This document shows, piece by piece, positions 1 through 8,299 of a DNA stretch of 36,381 nt. This DNA is from an uncultured Alphaproteobacteria bacterium (GTDB lineage: Bacteria; Pseudomonadota; Alphaproteobacteria; HIMB59; GCA-002718135): positions 1 through 36,381 of the forward strand of contig CACFVT010000010.1 of NCBI GenBank assembly GCA_902569865.1. The letters run 5' to 3'. Position 1 is the first letter of the stretch. Each line of letters opens with the position of its first letter. The notes beneath the pieces are model-generated. The model saw only the letters and a list, made by a program, of their open reading frames with translations. It searched no databases and was not told where the DNA came from. Made by a program: the position numbers and the translations under genes.

Positions 1-1325
1 CTTAATAAAGCTATGCTTTGTGTAAGTCATGACAGAACATTTCTTAGCAATTTTACTAATAAAGTTTTTTGGCTCGACAGAGGTGATTTAAAAATTAGCC
101 CAAAGGGTTTTAAAAATTTTGATAACTGGTCAGAAGAATTATTAAATCAAGAGGCTCGAGAATTAAGAAATAGAAAGCAATTTGTAAATTTAGAGGTTGA
201 ATGGGCGCAAAGAGGAGTCAAAGCAAGAGTTAAAAGAAATGTTAAAAGATTAGAGAGAGCAAAGCAATTAAAGGCTCAATTAGAAAAAAGATGAATCTTC
301 ATATAGATTTGCTATTCAATCTACAAAACCTATTGTATTTAAACCTTCTTCAGATAATTCTCGTTTTGTTGCTGAATTTTTTAAAGTAACTGTTAAATAT
401 CCTAAATCATCAAATAAAATTCTTAAGGATTTATCTGTTAAGATAACTAAAAATGATAGAATTGGACTTCTTGGTAAAAATGGAACTGGCAAATCGACAT
501 TTTTAAAAACTTTAATTGGTGAATTGGAAGCATCAAGTGGGAACATTAAGTTTAAAAAAAAATTTAGATTTCTCTTATTTTGATCAATTAAGAAATAATT
601 TAAATTCAAACAAATCTCTTAAAGAAATTTTAGTGCCAAATGGAGGTGATTATTTATCAGTTCAAGGAAAAGAAAGACATGTTTGCAGTTATTTGAAAGA
701 TTTTCAGTTTGATCCAAAAAGAGTTAATGATACAATTTTATCTTTATCAGGTGGACAGCAAAATAGATTATTGCTATCAAAAGTTTTATCAAATCCCAAA
801 ACTGGACTTATTTTAGATGAACCCACTAATGATCTTGATCTTGAGACAATGGACCTGCTTACTGAAATGTTAGCAAATTATAAAGGCACATTATTAATAG
901 TTTCACATGATAGAGATTTTTTAGACCAAACTGTTAATAAAATCATGTATTTTGAAGAGGGCGGTAAAGTATCAATGTTTCTTGGGGGATATAGTGATTT
1001 TTTTAATCATCAATCAAATCAAAAACAAGTTAATCAAGAAAAAAAGAAGATTCTTAGATCAAAAAAAAATAAAAGTAATGATAAGCTCTCTTTTAAATTC
1101 AAATTTGAATTAGAAAATATTCCAAATGAGATTGCAGAAATTGAGGAAGAAATATCTTTAATTAAAAATGAATTGAAAGATAATAATCTTTATATTAGCA
1201 ACCCAAATAGGTTTGAGGAAATAACAAACAAATTAATTATACTTGAGCAGGAGTATGAAAAAAAAGAAGCAAGATGGCTAGAATTATTAGAAATGGAAGA
1301 GGTAATCAATAAAGAAAATGAGTAA
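1..1325 (+). pseudogene. ABC-F family ATPase (Uup-like), 5' truncated by window edge, interrupted by two frameshifts (A6 at 284-289 and A9 at 554-562)
   Basis: Frame 1 gives ...CVSHDRTFLSNFTNKVFWLDRG...EWAQRGVKARVKRN; the middle part reads in another frame as ESSYRFAIQSTKPIV...RIGLLGKNGTGKSTFLKTLIGELEASSGNIKFK (Walker A); ORF 516-1325 supplies LSLSGGQQNRLLLSKVL..LILDEPTNDLD..LLIVSHDRDFLD and a Uup-like coiled-coil C-terminus ending ..WLELLEMEE. Together these make one ABC-F protein. Confidence 0.85.
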
Positions 1326-1488
1326 TAAATCAATTAATCTAATTGGGTGGATTCTTTTTATTATATCTGCTGTGGGCTTTGTGATTTCGAGTTTAGGAAA
1401 TTTTTGGGCTATGTTTTGAAGTTTATTTTTTCTTTTTGCTTGTTTGGTATTTCTAATTCCTTTTTTTAGAAAAGAAGATAAAGATTAA
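1318..1488 (+). pseudogene. Small two-TM membrane protein interrupted by an in-frame TGA at 1417-1419
   Basis: ATG overlaps the ABC-F stop (ATGAGTAA). Translation MSNKSINLIGWILFIISAVGFVISSLGNFWAMF[TGA]SLFFLFACLVFLIPFFRKEDKD*; both halves are hydrophobic and in the same frame. Confidence 0.5.
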
Positions 1489-2282
1489 TAGGCCTCATTT
1501 TTTTGAGGTTCTAATGTTTTATCTTTCATATCATCAATAACAGATTGTGCATGCGCTGACATCGATCTAAAATCAGAAGAGATAGTCACTAACTTAAATC
1601 CTAAATCTATCATTTCTTTTGCATATTTAGTTGTACCATTATGAATCCCAGCAATTTTACCTCTCTCATTAGCTTTTTTTGCAATAAGTTTTATATTTGA
1701 GAAAACTGGATCTTCTTTAACATCAAATTTAGGCTTAAGCCCGTAAGATGAACTCATATCAGCAGGACCAATATATACTCCTGTCAAATTAGGCACAGAT
1801 AAAATATCATCTAAATTATCAACTGCTTGCTGGGTCTCAATCATAGCAAAACTTAAAATATTTTCGTTAGCTTTAGAAAAATAATCGGAACCATAAACTA
1901 GTTGAGCTCTCATAGGGCCAAAACTTCTCTGACCTATTGGGGGGTAATAACAATATGAAACAAATTTTTCACAATCTTTTTTTGAATTAATCATTGGAGC
2001 TATAATACCAAGCACTCCTAGATCTAACATCCTCATTATAATTCCAGGCTCAGACCATGGTACTCTCACCATAGGTGTTGATTGACTGGATGATAGTGCT
2101 TGAAGCATAGGTAGGCTTGCAGCATAATCTGTTTGACCATGTTGCATATCAATCGTAATTGCATCCCAACCCATTTTTCCAAAAGCTTCTGCGGTAAAAG
2201 AATTAGGTATTGATAACCAAGCATTTACAACTGGCTTTTTTTTATTCCATATTTCTATCAAATTATTCATGAAGATTTCCAT
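1485..2282 (-). CDS. HpcH/HpaI aldolase family protein (2-oxo acid aldolase)
   Basis: Motifs AFGKMGWDAITIDMQHGQTDY, ...APMINSKKDCEKFVSYCYYPPIGQRSFGP, MIETQQAVDNLDDIL..VYIGPADMSSSYG. The start may be the internal M5 (2270). Confidence 0.88.
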   Translation of the reverse strand: MEIFMNNLIEIWNKKKPVVNAWLSIPNSFTAEAFGKMGWDAITIDMQHGQTDYAASLPMLQALSSSQSTPMVRVPWSEPGIIMRMLDLGVLGIIAPMINSKKDCEKFVSYCYYPPIGQRSFGPMRAQLVYGSDYFSKANENILSFAMIETQQAVDNLDDILSVPNLTGVYIGPADMSSSYGLKPKFDVKEDPVFSNIKLIAKKANERGKIAGIHNGTTKYAKEMIDLGFKLVTISSDFRSMSAHAQSVIDDMKDKTLEPQKNEAY

Positions 2283-2330
2283 TATATCAAATATGTTAAA
2301 ATTTAAATACTTAATTAAAAACTAATAAAT

Positions 2331-3437
2331 TTATTGGGTCAGTTTATATAAATGTGTATTCGGCTCATCCGCTATTAAAAATATTTCACCAACAGAATTA
2401 ATTTCTATATCTCTTATTCTGCCAATTTTATTTTTAAAAATAATTTTTTCATCTTTAAAATTATTGCCATCTCTTTCCAGTATTGATAAATATTGAAATT
2501 TTAGAGACCCAATTAATAAAGCATTTTTCCATTCAGGAAATAAATTGCCTTTGTAAAATTTTATGCCTCCAACACCAATAGAAGGAACCCAAATATGATT
2601 TGGTTTTAACAGACCTGGTTCCCAAGCTTTACCTTCTCCAATTTTAGTGCCAGAATAATTTTTACCTCCCCATGCAACTCGTTTCCATCCGTAGTTAGTT
2701 CCTTTTTTTACCTCTCCAATAAAATCACCTCCTTTTGGACCATGATTAGAAATGAACACTTTATTAGTTAAAGGATCAAGGTCCATGCCTTGAGGATTCC
2801 TCACTCCTATTTGATAGATAGAGGGTAACCATTTAGGATTTTGTAAGTAAGGATTATCTTTTGGTATGCTTCCATCTTTATTAATTCTAATTATACTGCC
2901 AATTGCATTACTAGGATCTTGGGCAATCATTCCTTTTCCTCTTTCGCCAATACTTACATATAAGTATTCATTTTTTATTGTCATTCTGGAACCAAAATGT
3001 CTTCCGTTGGTAATATATGGTAATGCTTCAAAAATTAATTGACTATCTACCAGTTTATTATTTTCTAACTTAGATCTAAAAACAGCAGTAGTGTAGCCAT
3101 AGTCTTTTTTAATAGAACAAGTAACCCACACATTATTTCCTTCACTTATAATATCAAGCAAACCTCCTTGTTCTCTACCATCAACAGGAATATCATGATC
3201 AATTTTAATGGACGTATTTTTTAATGTGTCTATTAACAAAATTTCATAGGATTTTTTTTGAGTAATCAATAATTGATCTGAGTTAACCCATGTCATCCCC
3301 CATGGATAGCTAAGGTTAGCATTAAACTCTGATAATTTAAGTGCAGTTGCTTGATTAGATAAAAAAAGTAAAATTAGAAAAAAATAAATAAATTTCATTG
3401 ATTGAGTTGTTTTAAATAATAAGTTAGCATTAATCAA
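2331..3437 (-). CDS. PQQ-dependent sugar dehydrogenase (soluble aldose/sorbosone dehydrogenase-like), secreted
   Basis: Motifs YPWGMTWVNSDQLLITQK, EQGGLLDI, NGRHFGSRM, YVSIGERGKG, IGVRNPQGMDLDP, HGPKGGDF, GTNYGWKRV. The likely start is the internal Met at about 3398, which begins a signal peptide (MKFIYFFLILLFLSNQATA). Confidence 0.85.
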   Translation of the reverse strand: MINANLLFKTTQSMKFIYFFLILLFLSNQATALKLSEFNANLSYPWGMTWVNSDQLLITQKKSYEILLIDTLKNTSIKIDHDIPVDGREQGGLLDIISEGNNVWVTCSIKKDYGYTTAVFRSKLENNKLVDSQLIFEALPYITNGRHFGSRMTIKNEYLYVSIGERGKGMIAQDPSNAIGSIIRINKDGSIPKDNPYLQNPKWLPSIYQIGVRNPQGMDLDPLTNKVFISNHGPKGGDFIGEVKKGTNYGWKRVAWGGKNYSGTKIGEGKAWEPGLLKPNHIWVPSIGVGGIKFYKGNLFPEWKNALLIGSLKFQYLSILERDGNNFKDEKIIFKNKIGRIRDIEINSVGEIFLIADEPNTHLYKLTQ

Positions 3438-3455
3438 ATAATTGATATTAAATTA

Positions 3456-4262
3456 ATGAAAAAATTAAAAATTTCACAAATTCAGTTTGAGGCCAAAGCA
3501 ACTCCATTTCAAAATGCCATACTATTAGAAGAATATTTTGAAAAAACAAAAAAATTTAAACCTAACTTAATTTGCACACCTGAATGCTCAAATATAATAA
3601 CAAATGATAAAAGTTATCTTTTAGAAAACACAACTGATGAAATTAATTGCCCAATAATTAAAATGGCTAAATCATATGCCAAAGAAAACAATCTCAATAT
3701 TAATATTGGATCATTGCTATTAAAGAAAAAAAATAAAAAAAAATTAGTTAACAGATCAATTTTTATAAATTCAAAAGGTAGTATTATAAAAAGATATGAC
3801 AAGATTCATATGTTTGATGTAAATATTAGCAAAAAGGAAACTCATAGGGAGTCAAAAACTTTTCAGGCAGGTAAGAGTGTTGTAAGCATCAATTTAAACA
3901 ATATTAAAATAGGCTTTACTATTTGTTATGATTTGAGATTTCCTCACTTATTTAGAAAACTTGCAAAAAAAGGATCTGAAATAATTCTTCTTCCTGCAGC
4001 TTTTACTGTTCCATCAGGAAAAGCTCATTGGGAAATAATGGTTCGCTCAAGAGCAATAGAAAATAGTCTTTTTGTTATTGCAACAAATATGTGTGGAACT
4101 CATCATTCAAACAGAAAAACTTATGGCCATTCATTATTAGTAAATCCTTGGGGTGAAATAGTAACTAGAGCTAAATCAAAACCAGCAATATTAAATACAG
4201 AGATTAATTTAAAGGAAGTAGGGGAAGCTCGCAGTAAAATTCCATCAATTTTTCATGCCTAA
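3456..4262 (+). CDS. Carbon-nitrogen hydrolase (nitrilase superfamily, Nit-like)
   Basis: Catalytic E/K/C contexts: LICTPECSN, RYDKIHMFDV, GFTICYDLRFPHLFR. Confidence 0.9.
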   Translation: MKKLKISQIQFEAKATPFQNAILLEEYFEKTKKFKPNLICTPECSNIITNDKSYLLENTTDEINCPIIKMAKSYAKENNLNINIGSLLLKKKNKKKLVNRSIFINSKGSIIKRYDKIHMFDVNISKKETHRESKTFQAGKSVVSINLNNIKIGFTICYDLRFPHLFRKLAKKGSEIILLPAAFTVPSGKAHWEIMVRSRAIENSLFVIATNMCGTHHSNRKTYGHSLLVNPWGEIVTRAKSKPAILNTEINLKEVGEARSKIPSIFHA

Positions 4263-4875
4263 AATTAAATCTTTACTAGATGGGATTGGTAATGAAAATG
4301 TAACCGAAAAATACTACGATGATTGGGCTATCAACTATGATCAGACACTTAAAAAATGGAATTACAAAGCACCCAAAAAAGCTGTAAAAATTTTAGGAAA
4401 AGTCAAAAGAAAATTTGATAACATTTTAGACTTGGCATGCGGAACTGGAATGTTTGCAGAAGAAATAAAAAAAAAATATAAAAAGATCATTATTGATGGT
4501 TGTGATATCTCTGAGCAAAGCCTTCAAATTGCAAAACAAAAAAAATTATATAGAAAATTATACAAAAAAAGTTTTGAAAAAAAAATCAAAATTACAAGTA
4601 AATATGATCTAATCAGCATGATTGGATCAATGACATATTGTCAAAAACCAAATATACTGTTCTCACTAGTTAATACTTATTTAAAAAAAAATGGTATTTT
4701 TATATTTTCTCATAGAATTGATTTATGGGAAAAGCAAAATTTTGATGCATTACTAGAAAAGTTCAAAAAAAATTTTACAATTAAATATCGTTCCAGACCT
4801 TTAAAATATTTACCAGAAAATACTGACTTTTCAAATAAAATAAAAATAAGAATTATTGTTTTAAAAAAAATTTAA
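4255..4875 (+). CDS. Class I SAM-dependent methyltransferase
   Basis: ILDLACGTGMFAEEI (motif I), IDGCDISEQSLQIA; overlaps the nitrilase end by 8 nt. Confidence 0.85.
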   Translation: MPKIKSLLDGIGNENVTEKYYDDWAINYDQTLKKWNYKAPKKAVKILGKVKRKFDNILDLACGTGMFAEEIKKKYKKIIIDGCDISEQSLQIAKQKKLYRKLYKKSFEKKIKITSKYDLISMIGSMTYCQKPNILFSLVNTYLKKNGIFIFSHRIDLWEKQNFDALLEKFKKNFTIKYRSRPLKYLPENTDFSNKIKIRIIVLKKI

Positions 4876-5261
4876 TTTTTCTTATTAAAAAGTTCCATTT
4901 TTTTTAATGTTTTTTGACTGACATGATGTTCTATTCCTTCTGCATCAGCCTCAGCAGTTTTATTATCTATACCAAGTTTTTTTAAGAAAGTTAAAACGAT
5001 GATGTGTCTTTTTTTTGATACGCTTGCAAGCTCCTGCCCCTTTAGTGTTAGAAATATAGATCTATATGGTTCCTTTTTAACATATCCTTGATTTTGTAGT
5101 CTCTGAATTGTTTTATTTGCTGTTGCTTGAGCTATACCTAATTTATTTGCAATATCGACAATTCTTGCCTCACCTTTTGAGTTTAAAAGATCAGCTATAA
5201 TTTCAAGATAATCCTCAGTATTTTCTGTTTTGTGCGCGTCTCTTACTTTTTCAAATGACAT
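4872..5261 (-). CDS. mntR: MntR-like DtxR-family metal-dependent transcriptional regulator
   Basis: EDYLEIIADLLNSKGEARIVDIANKLGIAQATANKTIQRLQNQGYVKKEPYRSIFLTLKGQELA...DAEGIEHHVSQKTL: N-terminal winged HTH plus metal-binding/dimerisation residues; divergent to a metal exporter. Confidence 0.85.
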   Translation of the reverse strand: MSFEKVRDAHKTENTEDYLEIIADLLNSKGEARIVDIANKLGIAQATANKTIQRLQNQGYVKKEPYRSIFLTLKGQELASVSKKRHIIVLTFLKKLGIDNKTAEADAEGIEHHVSQKTLKKMELFNKKN

Positions 5262-5304
5262 TATATTACTAGTTTAAATTTAAATTATATCTATAGCATT
5301 ATAA

Positions 5305-5320
5305 TATAGCCATAGCTATA
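5305..5320. promoter_or_regulatory. Candidate MntR operator palindrome TATAGC-CATA-GCTATA
   Basis: Perfect inverted repeat between divergent mntR (start 5261) and the exporter (start 5342); half-sites ATAGC-N4-GCTAT resemble the E. coli MntR box as remembered. A TATAAT (5300-5305) abuts it on the plus strand. Confidence 0.55.
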
Positions 5321-5341
5321 CTTTTTAGTTATAGATGCATT

Positions 5342-6505
5342 ATGAATGCATTGATTTCAGCTTTCAAAGATAAGCAAAAAATAATGTTTGCAAATGAGGG
5401 CAGGTTATTAAAAAAATCATTCTTTGGTCTTTTGATACTTGCTTTAGCTTTTCAGACTGGAGATTTTGGAGATGTTATACGTGAATCAATGGTTAATGCA
5501 TATCTTGCTGTATCAGTTTTTGTTGGTTTTACCCTTATTGTATTCATTGGTTTGGACTCTCTTACAAACTTTGATATCGGTTCTTTTTTAGATAAAACAA
5601 AAAAATTACATGTGCCAATTGCCTCTTTTCTTGGAGCAATACCAGGATGTGGTGGTGCAATAATTGTTGTCACACAATACATACAAGGCAGAATTTCTTT
5701 TGGATCTTTAGTAGCTGTTTTAACTGCAACAATGGGAGATGCTGCCTTTCTTATTCTTGCTATGGAACCATCAACAGGGTTATTAATTTTTTTCTTAGGT
5801 ATAGTTGTTGGTACAATCTCAGGTTACTTAGTTGATCTTTTACATGGCACTAATTTTATGATGGACAGTTATAAAATTGAAATTGAATTTGAAAAATTAA
5901 AAAAAACATTTGTCTCAAAGTTCAATATTTTTTGGATGATCTTATTTATTCCAGGATTTATTGTTGGCTTGCTTTTAGCCTTTCAAATTGATGTTGATAA
6001 CCTTTTATCATTACCATCCAATATTAGTTTTGTATTAATTTTAGGATCTGCAGGGGCAATTTTATCTATATTCATGTGGTCACTAAATCCTTTGAGCGAT
6101 TTTCAATGTTCTACAGATAAAAGCAGAGGGTTTATATCAAGAGTTGTTGATACTACAAACTTTGTTACAACTTGGGTAATAAGCGGGTTTTTAGTTTTTG
6201 AGATTTTTATGTATTTTACAAGTTTAGATCTTAAAATGTTTTTTGATTTGTGGCTTCCATTTGTTCCATTAATTGCAATTTTATTTGGTTTCTTACCTGG
6301 TTGCGGTCCACAAATTGTTGTAGCAACATTTTATTTAAATGGATATATTCCTTTGTCCGCTGAACTAGGTAATGCAATTTCTAATGATGGAGATGCATTG
6401 TTTCCAGCTATTGCACTTGCACCTAAAGCGGCAATCATGGCAACTATTTATAGTGCTTTTCCAGCGCTGATTGTTGCTTATAGCTACATGATTTTCTTTG
6501 AATAA
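5342..6505 (+). CDS. Putative manganese/heavy-metal exporter (10TM, ArsP_2-like)
   Basis: Polytopic membrane protein with two repeated motifs, IPGCGGAIIVVTQY and LPGCGPQIVVATFY, typical of putative 10TM heavy-metal exporters; beside mntR. Confidence 0.75.
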   Translation: MNALISAFKDKQKIMFANEGRLLKKSFFGLLILALAFQTGDFGDVIRESMVNAYLAVSVFVGFTLIVFIGLDSLTNFDIGSFLDKTKKLHVPIASFLGAIPGCGGAIIVVTQYIQGRISFGSLVAVLTATMGDAAFLILAMEPSTGLLIFFLGIVVGTISGYLVDLLHGTNFMMDSYKIEIEFEKLKKTFVSKFNIFWMILFIPGFIVGLLLAFQIDVDNLLSLPSNISFVLILGSAGAILSIFMWSLNPLSDFQCSTDKSRGFISRVVDTTNFVTTWVISGFLVFEIFMYFTSLDLKMFFDLWLPFVPLIAILFGFLPGCGPQIVVATFYLNGYIPLSAELGNAISNDGDALFPAIALAPKAAIMATIYSAFPALIVAYSYMIFFE

Positions 6506-6632
6506 AAAAAAATCAAACTTACCTTTTAAAATTTGCAAAACTTGTAACACGCTCTTTTACTGGAGAAAAAAGTGGCATAAAGATTGGGAAAATGTTCTTT
6601 ATTGTTCAAAAAAATGTTCAGAAAAGAAATAG
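6498..6632 (+). CDS. DUF2256 domain small zinc-ribbon-like protein (TTG start proposed)
   Basis: Not in ORF track. Translation (M)NKKKSNLPFKICKTCNTLFYWRKKWHKDWENVLYCSKKCSEKK*: the CxxC...WRKKW...YCSxxC pattern of DUF2256, next to a photolyase-related gene. Confidence 0.75.
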   Translation: MNKKKSNLPFKICKTCNTLFYWRKKWHKDWENVLYCSKKCSEKK

Positions 6633-6663
6633 ACTTATTAGTTTTTTGTCATAATTAATTAAT

Positions 6664-8157
6664 GTGAAAACAAAATCATTATTCATAATTCTTGGCAATC
6701 AGTTATTTCCATTAAATGAATTGAGTAACCACAAGGACTGTCAATTTTTAATGGCAGAAGATTACAATCTGTGTACTTATGAAAAGCATCATAAGCATAA
6801 ATTAATACTTTTCTTAACCAGTATGAGAAAATATGCCTTAAGTATAAAAAAGCAAAAATATTCTTTGAAATATTATAAATTGAATAAAAAAAATTCTTAC
6901 CTCTCTTATGAAGATAAAATTAAAGACTGTATAAAAATTAAAAAAATTTCAGAAATTAAAATGTATGAAATAGAAGATAAATTTTTTGAAAAAAGAATTG
7001 TCGATTTTGGTAAACAAAATAATTTAACTATTCATTTTATAAAAAGCCCTATGTTTTTTAGCTCTAGGGAAGATTTTAAGAGTTATTTAACAAAGTCCAA
7101 AAAACCTTTTATGGCAACCTTCTATAAGCAGCAAAGAATTGAAAAAAATATACTTGTTGATGACAATAAGCCAATTGGAGGTAAATGGAGTTTTGACGAG
7201 GAAAATAGAAAAAAAATTCCTGAAATTTTAATCACACCATCTCAACCTAAATTTAAAGATGATATTATTTTAGAAGATGTAAAGAAATTAGTTAATGAAT
7301 TATTTCCTGAACATCCTGGAGATACTAATAATTTTTGGTTAGGCACATCCAGAGATGAGGCTTTAAAAGCCCTTGATTTTTTTATTAAAGAAAAGATTGA
7401 AAATTTTGGTCATTATGAGGATGCTGTTAAAAAACATTCTCCATTTCTTTTTCACAGCGGATTAAGTCCCTATATAAATTTAGGTTTAATAACACCGAAA
7501 GAAGTAGTAACTAAAATATTATCCTCAAATAAGAAAAAAAATATTCCTATAAATAGTTTAGAAGGTTTTATAAGACAGATAATTGGCTGGAGAGAATTTA
7601 TGAGAGGAATTTATCAAAATTTTTCTGATCAACTTGAAAAAACAAATTACTTTAATCATAAAAGAAAACTTACTGAAGGTTGGTATAATGGAACAACGGG
7701 TATAGATCCAATTGATGATGCTATAAAGGATGTTGTAAAGTATGGATACACGCATCATATAATCAGACTTATGCATTTAAGTAATGTAATGACATTATCT
7801 ATGTTGCATCCAAAAGAAATTTATAAATGGTTTATGGAGATGTTTGTAGACTCCTCAGATTGGGTTATGTCACCTAATGTATATGGCATGGGAACTTTTA
7901 GTGATGGAGGTATTTTTTCCACTAAACCATATATTTGTGGTTCAAACTATATAATTAAAATGAGCAATTATAAAAAAGGCGAATGGTCAGATATTGTTGA
8001 TGGTCTGTATTGGAATTTCATTCATAATAATCAAGAATTGCTATCAAGAAACCCAAGAATGGGCATGGTTATGATGTCTTATAATAAATTGAAAAAGGAT
8101 AGAAAAGATTATTTGCTAAACATTGCAAATGAATTTATTGCTAAGAAAACGAAATAA
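6664..8157 (+). CDS. Cryptochrome/deoxyribodipyrimidine photolyase-related protein (FeS-BCP/PhrB-like family)
   Basis: LFIILGNQLFP, YKQQRIEKNILVDDNKPIGGKWSFDEENRKKIP, EGFIRQIIGWREFMRGIY, YGYTHHIIRLM, PNVYGMGTFSDGGIFSTKPY. GTG or nearby ATG start. Confidence 0.88.
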   Translation: MKTKSLFIILGNQLFPLNELSNHKDCQFLMAEDYNLCTYEKHHKHKLILFLTSMRKYALSIKKQKYSLKYYKLNKKNSYLSYEDKIKDCIKIKKISEIKMYEIEDKFFEKRIVDFGKQNNLTIHFIKSPMFFSSREDFKSYLTKSKKPFMATFYKQQRIEKNILVDDNKPIGGKWSFDEENRKKIPEILITPSQPKFKDDIILEDVKKLVNELFPEHPGDTNNFWLGTSRDEALKALDFFIKEKIENFGHYEDAVKKHSPFLFHSGLSPYINLGLITPKEVVTKILSSNKKKNIPINSLEGFIRQIIGWREFMRGIYQNFSDQLEKTNYFNHKRKLTEGWYNGTTGIDPIDDAIKDVVKYGYTHHIIRLMHLSNVMTLSMLHPKEIYKWFMEMFVDSSDWVMSPNVYGMGTFSDGGIFSTKPYICGSNYIIKMSNYKKGEWSDIVDGLYWNFIHNNQELLSRNPRMGMVMMSYNKLKKDRKDYLLNIANEFIAKKTK

Positions 8158-8164
8158 TTTTTGA

Positions 8165-8299
8165 ATGAAAGATAAAATTAATAAGAATAGAGCAGAGCAC
8201 AAAAAAAAACTTAAAGAAGTACGAATTTCTAGGTTAGAAAAACAGCTAAAGTCTAACATCTTAAAAAGAAAAAAAGCTTCAAAAAAAAATAATGGATAG
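8165..8299 (+). CDS. Small lysine-rich hypothetical protein (44 aa)
   Basis: MKDKINKNRAEHKKKLKEVRISRLEKQLKSNILKRKKASKKNNG*; fills the photolyase-murA gap and overlaps the murA start by 8 nt. Confidence 0.45.
   Translation: MKDKINKNRAEHKKKLKEVRISRLEKQLKSNILKRKKASKKNNG

Noticed and set aside
316-609. 97-aa minus-strand ORF in the ABC-F region
   Set aside because: Antisense to the frameshifted but clearly coding ABC-F segment containing Walker A; composition artefact.
1417-1419. TGA read as Trp (alternative genetic code)
   Set aside because: TGA terminates hisG, tig and nuoD at expected lengths with ATGA overlaps, so a global TGA=Trp code is not supported.
5452-5835. Overlapping ORFs 5452-5682 (-) and 5647-5835 (+) inside the exporter gene
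   Set aside because: Both lie wholly within the well-supported exporter frame and show no domain motifs.
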